From contig CABSEJ010000041.1 in assembly GCA_902476765.1 (NCBI GenBank), positions 1-20,771 on the forward strand: 20,771 nucleotides of DNA. The letters run 5' to 3'. The notes beneath the pieces were generated by a model, which saw only the letters and a program-made list of their open reading frames with translations, searched no databases and was not told where the DNA came from. Every line of letters starts with the position of its first letter. Position 1 is the first letter of the stretch. This document shows, piece after piece, positions 1-7,523 of the stretch. The position numbers were made by a program, and so were the translations under genes. This stretch comes from an uncultured Blautia sp. (GTDB lineage: Bacteria > Bacillota > Clostridia > Lachnospirales > Lachnospiraceae).

Positions 1-2
1 AA

Positions 3-452
3 GGAAAAGCAAGAAGCCTGTCCCTGGATTTATATGACCAGTGGGAGACCATGAACAAGGATGGAAAATGGAGATTTACTTCTCCCACCCATGTGGTTTT
101 GGCTTTTGCCCAGGCCCTAAAGGAGATGGAAGAAGAGGGAGGAATTCCAGCCAGAGCAAAACGATACAGGGAAAATAATAGGCTGCTCATTGAAAAAATG
201 GAGGCAATGGGAATCCGCCCTTATATTGGAGAAGAATATCAGGGACCTATTATTACTACCTTTTTCTATCCAGAGCATCACCAGTTTTCTTTCCAGAACA
301 TGTATCAGTACATTAAGGACCGTGGATATGCCATTTATCCGGGTAAGGTGACAGATGCAGATACCTTCCGTATCGGAAATATCGGAGAGATTTACCGGGA
401 AGATATAGAGAAGCTTTGTCAAATCATGAAAGAATTTTTGGAGGAGAATTAA
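3..452 (+). CDS. phnW: 2-aminoethylphosphonate--pyruvate transaminase, C-terminal part (5' end outside window)
   Basis: A PLP-dependent aminotransferase that moves the amino group of 2-aminoethylphosphonate to pyruvate, giving phosphonoacetaldehyde and alanine in the cytoplasm. The reading frame is open from base 3 and enters the window without a start, so about 149 C-terminal residues of an enzyme usually near 365 are visible. Seen in it: a stretch beginning SLSLDLYDQWE, then WRFTSPTHVVLAFAQAL, which matches the large-domain end of PhnW, and the small-domain end with GYAIYPGKVTDADTFRIGNIG, typical of the family. The next gene starts 3 bases after its stop and is phnX, the enzyme using its product, which strongly supports the assignment. 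An ATG at 51 lies inside the domain and is not the start. Confidence 0.9.
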   Translation, partial: GKARSLSLDLYDQWETMNKDGKWRFTSPTHVVLAFAQALKEMEEEGGIPARAKRYRENNRLLIEKMEAMGIRPYIGEEYQGPIITTFFYPEHHQFSFQNMYQYIKDRGYAIYPGKVTDADTFRIGNIGEIYREDIEKLCQIMKEFLEEN

Positions 453-455
453 GGA

Positions 456-1226
456 ATGAAATATGACGGAATTATTTTTGACTGGGCCGGAACTACGGTG
501 GATTATGGATGCTTTGCACCGGTAAAGGCCTTTATAGAAGCCTTTGAGCATTATGGGGTTACTCCTACTTTGGAAGAGGTGAGAAAACCTATGGGAATGT
601 TGAAAATTGACCATGTAAGGACCATGCTTTCCATGGAGAGGATTTCCAAAGCCTGGGAGGAAAAGCAGGGAAGAAAGTGGACGGAAGAAGACGTAAAAGC
701 AGTGTATCAGCTTAGTGAAAGCCGTATCTTAGAGATTGTAAAAGACTATGCCCAGCCAAAGCCTTATGTGGTGGAGACTGTCAAGCAGCTTCGTAATTTA
801 GGACTGAAAATCGGTTCCACTACCGGCTACACCGATGAGATGATGCACCTGGTAGCGCCTAAAGCAGCAGAGCTTGGATATGCTCCGGACTGCTGGTTCA
901 GCCCGGATTCTACGGGACAAAAAGGCAGACCTTATCCCTATATGATTTTCAGAAACATGGAAAAACTGGGACTGGCAGATGTGTCCAGGGTATTGAAAGT
1001 AGGAGACACAGTGGCAGACATTCGGGAAGGAAAAAACGGGGGAATGTTTAGTGTGGGAATCCTGGAGGGAAGCTCTGTCATGGGCCTGACCCAGGAGGAA
1101 TATGAGGCTCTGGATTCTAAAGAAAAAGAAGCTGCAAATGAGAAGGCGAGACAGATATATTTTGAAGCGGGAGCTGATTATGTAGTAAAGGACATCTGGG
1201 GAATCCTGGATTTGGTGAAAGAATAG
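456..1226 (+). CDS. phnX: Phosphonoacetaldehyde hydrolase (phosphonatase)
   Basis: Cleaves the C-P bond of phosphonoacetaldehyde to acetaldehyde and phosphate, the second step of 2-aminoethylphosphonate use. It is a HAD-superfamily protein of 256 residues, close to the usual 260-270. Motif I is DWAGTTVD with the nucleophile Asp9 and the Ala11 characteristic of phosphonatases (other HAD enzymes have Asp there). The cap domain has MGMLKIDHVR with Lys50, the residue that forms the Schiff base with substrate. The late acidic motif is GDTVADIREG. The gene follows phnW with a 3-base gap, and its ribosome binding site (GGAGGA) lies inside the end of phnW, so the two are translated from one message. 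All key residues are present; I expect a working enzyme. Confidence 0.95.
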   Translation: MKYDGIIFDWAGTTVDYGCFAPVKAFIEAFEHYGVTPTLEEVRKPMGMLKIDHVRTMLSMERISKAWEEKQGRKWTEEDVKAVYQLSESRILEIVKDYAQPKPYVVETVKQLRNLGLKIGSTTGYTDEMMHLVAPKAAELGYAPDCWFSPDSTGQKGRPYPYMIFRNMEKLGLADVSRVLKVGDTVADIREGKNGGMFSVGILEGSSVMGLTQEEYEALDSKEKEAANEKARQIYFEAGADYVVKDIWGILDLVKE

Positions 1227-1304
1227 AGCGGAAATTTGAAAGGTATACAGCTTTATAAAATACCGGAGCAGGCAAAAAAGTACGAAAAGAGGAAAAGATT
1301 ATCC

Positions 1305-1334
1305 TTGCGGTTTTCCCTGGAAATCCGATACAAT
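1305..1334 (+). promoter_or_regulatory. Putative sigma-A promoter for the GH3 gene
   Basis: TTGCGG (1305-1310) and TACAAT (1329-1334) are separated by 18 bases, about 55 bases ahead of the start codon. The 162-base gap after phnX contains no convincing terminator, so some read-through from phnWX is possible. Confidence 0.5.
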
Positions 1335-1388
1335 AAGAGAGGCCATGTGGCTGAATTCTTATGAAATTAACTTACAGGAGGTTATTGT

Positions 1389-3635
1389 ATGGATAAAAAA
1401 ATAGAGAAAGCCAGCCAGCGAATCCGGTACTATGAGAACCCGCAGGGTCCGGTTATCGGAGTATGCGGCGGCAAGGTATTGGAACAGGACGGACTGTATT
1501 TCCGGGATATAAACGGAGACGGAAAGATGGCTGATTATAAGGACTGGAGAAAGCCGGCCCAGGAAAGAGCCAAGGCTCTGGCACGGGAGCTAAGCCCTCA
1601 GGAGAAAATCGGTCTTCTGTTTTTGAGCTCCTGGAAAACAGGAATGGAGCAGGAGGATAAAGAGTTTGTGGACCCTACAGGGCTTTTAGATGAAAAGCCA
1701 GTGGAGAAAGGTTCTTCTATCTTTGCTCCGGTATCTACCGTAGGAACTACAGAAACTATCCGGGACTGGAAGGTGCGGAATTTCATTCTCCGCAGCAATC
1801 CCAAACCAGATGAGCTGGCAGACTGGATAAACCAGATGAACAGCCTGGCAGAAGAGGGGGAGCATTTCATTCCGGTTATGGTGGTCTCCAATTCCAGAAA
1901 TGAGAACGGAGAAGTTGTATTTGGTATGAACGATGCTTCCGGCGTATTTGCTTCCTGGCCCGGAACCATGGGAATTGCAGCGGCAGTTAAGGGAGACGGC
2001 CTTCATTTGATAGATGACTTTGCAGACTGTATCCGCAGAGAATGGGACGCAGTGGGTATGAAAAAAGGCTACATGTATATGGCAGACTGTGCCACAGACC
2101 CCCGCTGGCAGAGAACCTACGGAACTTTTGGAGAAGACGGCCAGCTGATTACTGAGATTTTCCGCCGGCTGATTCCAGGCATCCAGGGAAGCCAGCAGGG
2201 ACTTACCCCGGAGGGCGTGGCTGTGACCGTGAAACATTTTCCGGGAGGAAGCGCCAGAGAGAATGGCTTTGACCCTCATTACCGTCAGGGACAGTGGAAT
2301 GTATACCAGACAGAGAACAGTTTGGAGACTTACCATATTCCGCCTTTTAAAGCAGCTATAGAGAAAAATGCTTCTTCCATTATGCCTTATTATGCAAAAC
2401 CCTCCAGGGAAAAGAGCGGCAGCCAGTATGATTTAAAGGGTGAGCCTATTCAGTGGATTCCCGTAGGCTTTGCTTTTAATAAATTTTTCATCGGTACCAT
2501 GCTGAGAGAGCAGATGGGATTCCAGGGCTACATCAATAGCGATTCCGGTATTGTACAGAATATGGCCTGGGGCGTGGAAGAACTGGAGGTTTGTGAGAGA
2601 GTAGCTTTGGCTGTGAATACAGGTGTGGATATTATCAGTGGTTCCTATGATTTAGAGGCGGCCAAAGAGGCTTATAAAAGAGGAAAAGAAGGATACTATA
2701 CTACCCAGGGACATAAGGTGCCGGAAGGCTATAAACTGGAGGATATTATTCTTGACGACGAGGCGCTTACCAGAGCAGCAGCCCGGACCTTGAGGGAGAG
2801 ATTTGAGCTGGGACTTTTTGAAAATCCTTACAGAAATCCCGAGAAGGCTGTGGAGATTGTGGGAAATAAAAAGGACTGGGAAAATGCGGCGGATGTACAC
2901 AGAAAATCTGTGGTACTGCTGAAAAACCAGGATACCCTGCCTCTGACGGAGGAAAAAGTAAAAGGGAAAAAGGTTTATGCCCGGTGCTTCCATAAGACAG
3001 AGGACAGGGGAGAAGAAGCCACCCGTGAGCTGAAGGCTATGCTGGAGAAAGAGAACATTTCTCTTACGGAAAGGCCAGAAGAGGCAGATTATGCTCTGCT
3101 GTTTGTAACCCCCAGTTCAGGGGAGTATTTTAATGCCACTGCAGGTTATCTGGAACTGGAAATCTGTCAGGGAAAAGAAGTGTGCAATGTGGATGAAGAA
3201 GGAAGACCGTCCAAAGAAACCCACGAGGAAACAACCCTGGCCGGAGCTTTGGAAATTCCGGCTATTGCGGAAGCAGTACACAAAAACGGAGGAAAAGTCA
3301 TTGCCAATATTAACTTTACCCTGGCTTGGGAAGTGGGAGGCGTAGAGCCTTATACAGACGCTCTGTTAGCCGGATTTGATACTTATCCCTGGGCGACTTT
3401 AGAAGTGATTTTAGGAAAATTCTCACCGGTTGGTAAAATGCCAATTACCCTTCCCAGAAACGACAGCGTTCTGGCGGTAGACGAAAATGGCGTGTGCATT
3501 TCTCCCAATGATGTGCCTGGCTATGATAAAGATAAATATATGCCGGACAGCATGAAGGATGAAAATGGAAAGGCTTATGCTTACAGGGATAAAGCCGGCA
3601 ATTATTACGAATTGAATTTTGGATTAAACTATTAA
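1389..3635 (+). CDS. Glycoside hydrolase family 3 protein (beta-glucosidase/beta-xylosidase type)
   Basis: A retaining exo-glycosidase of family GH3, 748 residues, with no signal peptide, so it should act in the cytoplasm on imported oligosaccharides or glycosides. The N-terminal barrel domain carries the KHFPGG motif (Lys282-His283), and the catalytic nucleophile is most likely Asp385 in GYINSDSGI, where many relatives have SDW. The second (alpha/beta sandwich) domain begins around residue 490 (SVVLLKNQDTLPL), and a C-terminal stretch with GKFSPVGKMPITLPR is typical. The AGGAGG site at 1376-1381 sets the start. The gene stands alone between a promoter and a terminator. Substrate cannot be read from sequence: glucosides, xylosides or glucuronide-type substrates are all possible, and the SDSG variant is found in a subgroup whose specificity I cannot state. 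Confidence 0.88.
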   Translation: MDKKIEKASQRIRYYENPQGPVIGVCGGKVLEQDGLYFRDINGDGKMADYKDWRKPAQERAKALARELSPQEKIGLLFLSSWKTGMEQEDKEFVDPTGLLDEKPVEKGSSIFAPVSTVGTTETIRDWKVRNFILRSNPKPDELADWINQMNSLAEEGEHFIPVMVVSNSRNENGEVVFGMNDASGVFASWPGTMGIAAAVKGDGLHLIDDFADCIRREWDAVGMKKGYMYMADCATDPRWQRTYGTFGEDGQLITEIFRRLIPGIQGSQQGLTPEGVAVTVKHFPGGSARENGFDPHYRQGQWNVYQTENSLETYHIPPFKAAIEKNASSIMPYYAKPSREKSGSQYDLKGEPIQWIPVGFAFNKFFIGTMLREQMGFQGYINSDSGIVQNMAWGVEELEVCERVALAVNTGVDIISGSYDLEAAKEAYKRGKEGYYTTQGHKVPEGYKLEDIILDDEALTRAAARTLRERFELGLFENPYRNPEKAVEIVGNKKDWENAADVHRKSVVLLKNQDTLPLTEEKVKGKKVYARCFHKTEDRGEEATRELKAMLEKENISLTERPEEADYALLFVTPSSGEYFNATAGYLELEICQGKEVCNVDEEGRPSKETHEETTLAGALEIPAIAEAVHKNGGKVIANINFTLAWEVGGVEPYTDALLAGFDTYPWATLEVILGKFSPVGKMPITLPRNDSVLAVDENGVCISPNDVPGYDKDKYMPDSMKDENGKAYAYRDKAGNYYELNFGLNY

Positions 3636-3670
3636 AAAAATACCAGAATAACATATTCCTGCATATTTAA

Positions 3671-3719
3671 ATTCCCGGAGGGAAAAGGCGAAAAAAGGCC
3701 TTTTCTGCCGGGAGTTTTG
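3671..3719 (+). terminator. Rho-independent terminator after the GH3 gene
   Basis: An 8-bp stem GAAAAGGC/GCCTTTTC (3682-3689 with 3698-3705) sits on a second 5-bp stem CCCGG/CCGGG (3674-3678 with 3708-3712), separated by a small internal loop and followed by TTTTGTTG. Confidence 0.85.
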
Positions 3720-3808
3720 TTGTGAAAGTTAGGAGAATCACGCTTTGTCGGCTTCGGGGTAGCCAAGAGAAGAATTTTTGTGAAAAGTGACGAATCTGTA
3801 GAAGGGGA

Positions 3809-3837
3809 TTGAACTTCTCTATATATTGTGGTAACAT
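3809..3837 (+). promoter_or_regulatory. nrdJ promoter
   Basis: TTGAAC (3809-3814) and TAACAT (3832-3837) with a 17-base spacer. The predicted transcript begins about 30 bases ahead of the nrdJ start codon. The spacer is filled exactly by the first NrdR-type box. Confidence 0.65.
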
Positions 3838-3862
3838 TATCGCTGTCGACAAAATATTGTGG
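3816..3862 (+). promoter_or_regulatory. Tandem NrdR boxes
   Basis: Two 16-base sites resemble the known NrdR consensus acaCwAtATaTwGtgt: TCTCTATATATTGTGG at 3816-3831 and CGACAAAATATTGTGG at 3847-3862. They share ATATTGTGG, and their starts are 31 bases apart, the three-helical-turn spacing known for NrdR operators. The first fills the spacer of the promoter and the second covers the early transcript and touches the ribosome binding site, so binding should repress nrdJ. That NrdR, an ATP/dATP-sensing repressor, is encoded elsewhere in the genome is inference. Confidence 0.85.
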
Positions 3863-3873
3863 AGGTTTAAGGA

Positions 3874-6156
3874 ATGACAGTAGAAGAATGGCTGGGAAAA
3901 GAGAACCAGCTGGGCACAGACATCTGGACCAAAAAGTACCGTTGCGAAGGGGAGGACTTCGAGGCATGGGTTCAGAGAATCAGCGGCGGTAACCAAGAAA
4001 TCGGGAAGTATATTAAGGAAAAAAAGTTTTTATTCGGGGGAAGAATTTTATCTAACAGAGGACTGAACAAGCAGGGAAGAAAGGTCACCTATTCCAATTG
4101 CTATGTGATTGCTCCTCCGGAGGACAATATTGAAAGCATTTTTGACTGTGCGAAAAAGCTTGCCCGCACATACAGCTATGGCGGAGGCTGCGGCATTGAT
4201 ATTTCAAAGCTGAGCCCAAGGGGAGCCAAAATTAACAATGCGGCCAAGGAAACCAGCGGAGCCGTGTCCTTTATGGACCTGTATTCCATGGTGACCGGAC
4301 TTATCGGACAGAACGGAAGAAGAGGAGCCCTGATGATTTCCATTGACAGCTCCCATCCGGATGTACCGGAGTTCATTGAACTGAAAACAGATTTGGAGAA
4401 GGTGACAAAGGCCAATATTTCCATCCGTATCCATGAGGATTTTATGGAAGCAGTGAAGAATAACCAGCCTTATACCCTTCACTATACAAGAGAAACTACA
4501 GGAGAAGTCATTGAAAAGACTATAAATGCCAGAGAGCTGTTCCGCAGGATTACAGAGACAAACTGGGATTATGCGGAGCCGGGAGCCCTGTTCTGGGACA
4601 GAATCACCGGCTGGAGCCTTCTGAGCAATACGCCGGAGTTTACTTATGCGGGAGTAAATCCTTGTGCGGAAGAGCCTCTTCCGGCAGGAGGAAGCTGCCT
4701 TTTAGGAAGCATTAACCTGTCAGAGTTTGTTATAAATCCTTTCACAGAGGAAGCTACCTTTGATTTTGAAGGATTGAAAAAATGTGTACAGGCCTCTGTA
4801 AAAGCTTTAAATGAGGTTTTAGAGGAGGGACTTCCTCTTCACCCACTGGCAGAGCAGAGAGAGAGCGTAGCTCAGTGGAGACAGATTGGACTGGGAATCA
4901 TGGGACTGGCGGACGCCCTGATTAAGCTGGGGCTGACCTATGGGGAAGAGGACGCTGTGGCTATGTGTGATAAAATCGGTTTCGCCATGGCGGACACAGC
5001 TATTGCGGCTTCCGCAAAGCTGGCTAAGGAGCAGGGTGCCTATCCGATGTGCCAGGTGGAGAACATTATGTCCACCCCTTATTTCCAGGCAAACACTACA
5101 GAAAAGACCAGAGATTTGGTGCAGAAATATGGTTTGAGAAATTCACAGCTTCTTACCATTGCCCCTACAGGCACACTGTCCACTATGCTGGGAATTTCCG
5201 GAGGTATTGAGCCTGTGTATGCTAATTATTATGTACGCAAGACAGAATCTCTTCATGGTTCGGATGTGTATTATAAAGTTTACACTAAGATTGTGGAAGA
5301 CTATATGAAGCAGCACGGAATCAAAGAGGACAAGGACTTACCGGAGTATTTCGTGACAGCCATGACCTTGGATTACCGCCAGAGAATTGATATGCAGGGA
5401 ACCTGGCAGAAGCATATAGATGCTTCTATCAGCTCTACAGTAAACGTGCCAAACAGCTTTACCGTGGAGGAAACAGAGAACCTTTATCTTTATGCCTATG
5501 AGCAGGGCCTGAAGGGAATTACTATTTTCCGTGACGGATGCAAGAGAGTGGGAATTCTGAATGTAGAGACAAAGAAGGAAGAGAAGAAAGTTACGGCGGG
5601 AGAAGGTCTGAAGAGAGGCGAGATTCTGCTGGTAACCGATGATGTAATCGGCAAAAAGAGAAAGTTGATTACCGGCTGCGGAAGCCTTCACTGCGTAGCA
5701 TTGTTTGACCCTCACACAGGGGCTCTTCTGGAAACCTATTTAAGCAAGGGTTCTACAGGAGGCTGCAACAACTTCATGGTGGGACTTTCCAGAATGATTT
5801 CTATCAGTGCCAGAGGCGGAATTGATATAGAAACCATTGTGGACCAGTTAAATTCCAGCGGTTCCTGTCCTTCCTACACAGCCAGAAGGGTTACAAGAAA
5901 GGACACCAGCAAAGGGGCCTGCTGCCCTATGGCTGTTGGAAATGCTCTTATGGATATGTATCGGGAAATGCAGGCAGAGCTGAATCAGAGAAGACAGTAT
6001 GAAGATTCTGCAAAGACAAAAAAGGTACCCAAACCAAAGGCAGTGACTGCTACAGAGGAAACAGACAAAATGTACTGCCCGGAGTGCGGGGAGCCATTGG
6101 TGTTTGAGGAAGGCTGCAATATCTGCAAAAGCTGCGGATGGAGCAAATGCCATTAA
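3874..6156 (+). CDS. nrdJ: Vitamin B12-dependent (class II) ribonucleoside-diphosphate reductase
   Basis: Makes deoxyribonucleotides from ribonucleotides using adenosylcobalamin to generate the thiyl radical; oxygen-independent, so no small subunit is needed. The 760-residue length fits the clostridial class II enzyme. Seen: the first redox cysteine in SNCYV (Cys76), the NPCAEE loop (radical Cys264 and Glu266), the APTGTLSTMLGISGGIEP nucleotide/phosphate segment, a C-terminal TSCPD-like region (GCGSLHCVALFD through GSCPSYTARR), and a final zinc-ribbon-like tail with Cys735, 738, 748, 751, 754 and 759, which probably also shuttles reducing equivalents. The start is fixed by GGAGG at 3861-3865. 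The gene is monocistronic, with NrdR boxes upstream and a terminator downstream. No B12 riboswitch is visible in the short leader. Confidence 0.96.
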   Translation: MTVEEWLGKENQLGTDIWTKKYRCEGEDFEAWVQRISGGNQEIGKYIKEKKFLFGGRILSNRGLNKQGRKVTYSNCYVIAPPEDNIESIFDCAKKLARTYSYGGGCGIDISKLSPRGAKINNAAKETSGAVSFMDLYSMVTGLIGQNGRRGALMISIDSSHPDVPEFIELKTDLEKVTKANISIRIHEDFMEAVKNNQPYTLHYTRETTGEVIEKTINARELFRRITETNWDYAEPGALFWDRITGWSLLSNTPEFTYAGVNPCAEEPLPAGGSCLLGSINLSEFVINPFTEEATFDFEGLKKCVQASVKALNEVLEEGLPLHPLAEQRESVAQWRQIGLGIMGLADALIKLGLTYGEEDAVAMCDKIGFAMADTAIAASAKLAKEQGAYPMCQVENIMSTPYFQANTTEKTRDLVQKYGLRNSQLLTIAPTGTLSTMLGISGGIEPVYANYYVRKTESLHGSDVYYKVYTKIVEDYMKQHGIKEDKDLPEYFVTAMTLDYRQRIDMQGTWQKHIDASISSTVNVPNSFTVEETENLYLYAYEQGLKGITIFRDGCKRVGILNVETKKEEKKVTAGEGLKRGEILLVTDDVIGKKRKLITGCGSLHCVALFDPHTGALLETYLSKGSTGGCNNFMVGLSRMISISARGGIDIETIVDQLNSSGSCPSYTARRVTRKDTSKGACCPMAVGNALMDMYREMQAELNQRRQYEDSAKTKKVPKPKAVTATEETDKMYCPECGEPLVFEEGCNICKSCGWSKCH

Positions 6157-6189
6157 AAATTCAAAAATAAAGATACCACTAAAGGGGTT

Positions 6190-6203
6190 TGCCGGAAACG
6201 GCA
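6190..6203 (+). other. Small hairpin with GAAA tetraloop after nrdJ
   Basis: TGCCG-GAAA-CGGCA is a perfect 5-bp stem closed by a GNRA tetraloop, 34 bases after the nrdJ stop and 36 bases ahead of the terminator stem. It may protect the 3' end of the message; no known RNA family is recognised here. Confidence 0.45.
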
Positions 6204-6238
6204 CACACCAATAAAGAAGTAATTGTATTACCGCAGGG

Positions 6239-6272
6239 CGGCATAGTCAAAAGGCTATGCCGTTTTGCTTTT
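6239..6272 (+). terminator. Rho-independent terminator of nrdJ
   Basis: Perfect 8-bp stem CGGCATAG/CTATGCCG (6239-6246 with 6255-6262), 8-base loop, then TTTTGCTTTTT. Confidence 0.85.
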
Positions 6273-6276
6273 TCTT

Positions 6277-6350
6277 GTGCGCCAGGCGACGCACGTTTCT
6301 TATGGGTGCAAGGTGAGACTGCAAGACAAGTCAAAGTCCGATAACCACAC
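6277..6350 (+). mobile_element. Possible 5' remnant of a group II intron (RNA only)
   Basis: The stretch opens with GTGCG, the usual 5' boundary of group II introns, which pairs with CGCAC at 6290-6294. It continues with GTTTCTTATGGGTGCAAG, a phrase I associate with the start of domain I in bacterial group II introns, and then AGTCCGATAACCACACGG. No reverse transcriptase, domain V hairpin or 3' end is present, so it would be a decayed fragment about 75-100 bases long. The right boundary is a guess. The stretch lies immediately after the nrdJ terminator, a common insertion place for some group II introns. An unrelated structured RNA is the alternative. Confidence 0.35.
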
Positions 6351-6391
6351 GGAATCACGGGGAATAAATGCGGCAGATGGATGGAGGACCA

Positions 6392-6420
6392 TTGATTCCC
6401 AGCCTGTTGTTGGGTATAAT
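6392..6420 (+). promoter_or_regulatory. Strong sigma-A promoter for the 78-residue protein gene
   Basis: TTGATT (6392-6397), a 17-base spacer and a perfect TATAAT (6415-6420), 31 bases ahead of the start codon at 6452. Confidence 0.75.
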
Positions 6421-6451
6421 AAAAATATAGAAAAAGAACAGGAGAATACAT

Positions 6452-6688
6452 ATGAGACTGGAAAAATTGCAGAAAAAGCTAAAAGAGAAAAATTTCCCCT
6501 ACACCTATACCCAGGAGGATGACTGCGGCAGCATTGATTTTGAATACAGAGGCGTTATATACCATGTGTGGGAGTTTCATGACCAGCAGTGGGGTGCAGA
6601 AACCAATGTCAGGACCGTAGGCCGTCATGAGGATATAACGGGGGATTATGAAGAGGAAATCATAAGCCTTATAGAGCATTGGAAATGA
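6452..6688 (+). CDS. Small conserved-looking protein of unknown function, 78 residues
   Basis: I do not recognise a named family. The predicted protein is small, soluble and acidic, with no membrane segment, signal peptide or cysteine pair. Its N-terminus is a basic helix (MRLEKLQKKLKEKNFPYTY), followed by a beta-rich middle (SIDFEYRGVIYHVWEF, then GAETNVRT) and an acidic C-terminal helix (EEEIISLIEHW). This alternation suggests a compact alpha/beta fold. A good promoter lies directly upstream, and AGGAG at 6440-6444 gives 7-base spacing to the ATG, so it is very probably translated. The cytidylate-kinase-like gene follows 102 bases later on the same strand, separated by an inverted repeat; co-transcription is possible. 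Confidence 0.75.
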   Translation: MRLEKLQKKLKEKNFPYTYTQEDDCGSIDFEYRGVIYHVWEFHDQQWGAETNVRTVGRHEDITGDYEEEIISLIEHWK

Positions 6689-6726
6689 ACCTGCCAGCAT
6701 GTCAGTGCTTTGTAAACAAATTTTAT

Positions 6727-6771
6727 CCCATCAGTGTATAAGAAACTAAGCGTTTTTTGTATACTGATGGG
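6727..6771 (+). promoter_or_regulatory. Imperfect inverted repeat upstream of the cytidylate-kinase-like gene
   Basis: CCCATCAGTGTATA (6727-6740) pairs with TATACTGATGGG (6760-6771): 13 base pairs with one bulged G and a 19-base loop containing six T. It ends 19 bases ahead of the ATG at 6791. The run of T lies in the loop, not after the stem, so it is not an ordinary terminator. It could be an operator, a leader-RNA hairpin, or a fold that hides the ribosome binding site when extended. Confidence 0.5.
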
Positions 6772-6790
6772 TGAGAAGGGAGAGGGAATT

Positions 6791-7399
6791 ATGGGAAAAC
6801 GTATTATTACTATCAGCCGTGAATTTGGAAGCGGAGGAAGAACAATTGCAAAGGAGACTGCTAAAAAGCTGGGGATTCCTTATTACGACAAGGATTTAAT
6901 CCAGGAAATCGCAAAAAAGACAGGAATGTGCGAGGAGTTTATCAGGGAAGCCGGAGAATACGCTCCCACGGCCAGCCGCTTTTTCTATGAATTATCTCTG
7001 GGTCAGGGAATGGGGCCTAACGGAATGTCCATGGCAGATTATCTCTGGTCTGTCCAATATAAGCTGATTCGCCAGCTGGCCGACAAAGAACCCTGTGTTA
7101 TTCTGGGAAGGTGCGGGGATTATGTGTTAGAGGAAAGAGAAGACTGTATCCATGTGTTTATCCACGCTTCCATGGAAAAAAGAGCCCAGCGGATTGTCCG
7201 ACTCTATGGTGAGACAGATAAGAAGCCTGTGAAGCGTTTGGAGGAAATGGATAAAAAGAGAAGTCTGTATTACCGTCACTACACCGGACGGGAATGGGGA
7301 AAGGCCCAGAACTATACCCTGTGCCTGGACAGCGGGGTAATTGGCATAGAAAAATGTGTGGATATGATAGTTGACCTGGCATCTCACAGTGAAAGCTGA
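6791..7399 (+). CDS. Cytidylate kinase-like family protein (P-loop nucleotide kinase)
   Basis: A P-loop kinase-like protein of 202 residues resembling the clostridial cytidylate-kinase-like family (Pfam Cytidylate_kin2). The N-terminus MGKRIITISREFGSGGRTIAKETAKKLG contains the phosphate-binding loop (GSGGRT) straight after the first strand; later features are YYDKDLI (typical of CMP kinases), CVILGRCGDYVL and a lid-like RIVRLYGETDKKP. True Cmk proteins are about 220 residues with a different substrate domain, so the real substrate and role are uncertain. The open frame extends upstream to an ATG at 6734, but that start lies inside an inverted repeat and would place 19 unrelated residues before the conserved strand; ATG 6791, preceded by GGGAGAGGG, is preferred. 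Confidence 0.85.
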   Translation: MGKRIITISREFGSGGRTIAKETAKKLGIPYYDKDLIQEIAKKTGMCEEFIREAGEYAPTASRFFYELSLGQGMGPNGMSMADYLWSVQYKLIRQLADKEPCVILGRCGDYVLEEREDCIHVFIHASMEKRAQRIVRLYGETDKKPVKRLEEMDKKRSLYYRHYTGREWGKAQNYTLCLDSGVIGIEKCVDMIVDLASHSES

Positions 7400-7445
7400 C
7401 CTGCGAAGTGCAAGGTTGTAGCATAGCTATAGCTTGTCTGTAGTG

Positions 7446-7503
7446 AGGGGGCTGTTGCATGAAATATTCTCAAATTTCACTTATTGCAACAGCTCCCTTT
7501 TTC
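7446..7503. terminator. Bidirectional terminator between convergent genes
   Basis: GGCTGTTGCA-type arm (7446-7459) pairs with TGCAACAGCTCCCT (7485-7498), giving about 14 pairs with one wobble; an inner GAAAT/ATTTC pairing can extend it. TTTTT follows on the plus strand. It separates the plus-strand kinase-like gene from the minus-strand regulator gene. Confidence 0.8.
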
Positions 7504-7523
7504 CGTCTGGTGTTTCTGAAGAC

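Noticed and set aside
1240..1275. Possible phnX terminator (GGTAT/ATACC)
   Set aside because: Only five base pairs, a 13-base loop and no T run.
3838..3873. Cobalamin riboswitch ahead of the B12-dependent reductase
   Set aside because: The leader is about 30 bases, far too short for a B12 aptamer, and no B12-box sequence is visible.
6734..6790. Upstream ATG start for the cytidylate-kinase-like protein
   Set aside because: It lies within the inverted repeat, has no ribosome binding site, and adds residues ahead of the conserved first strand.
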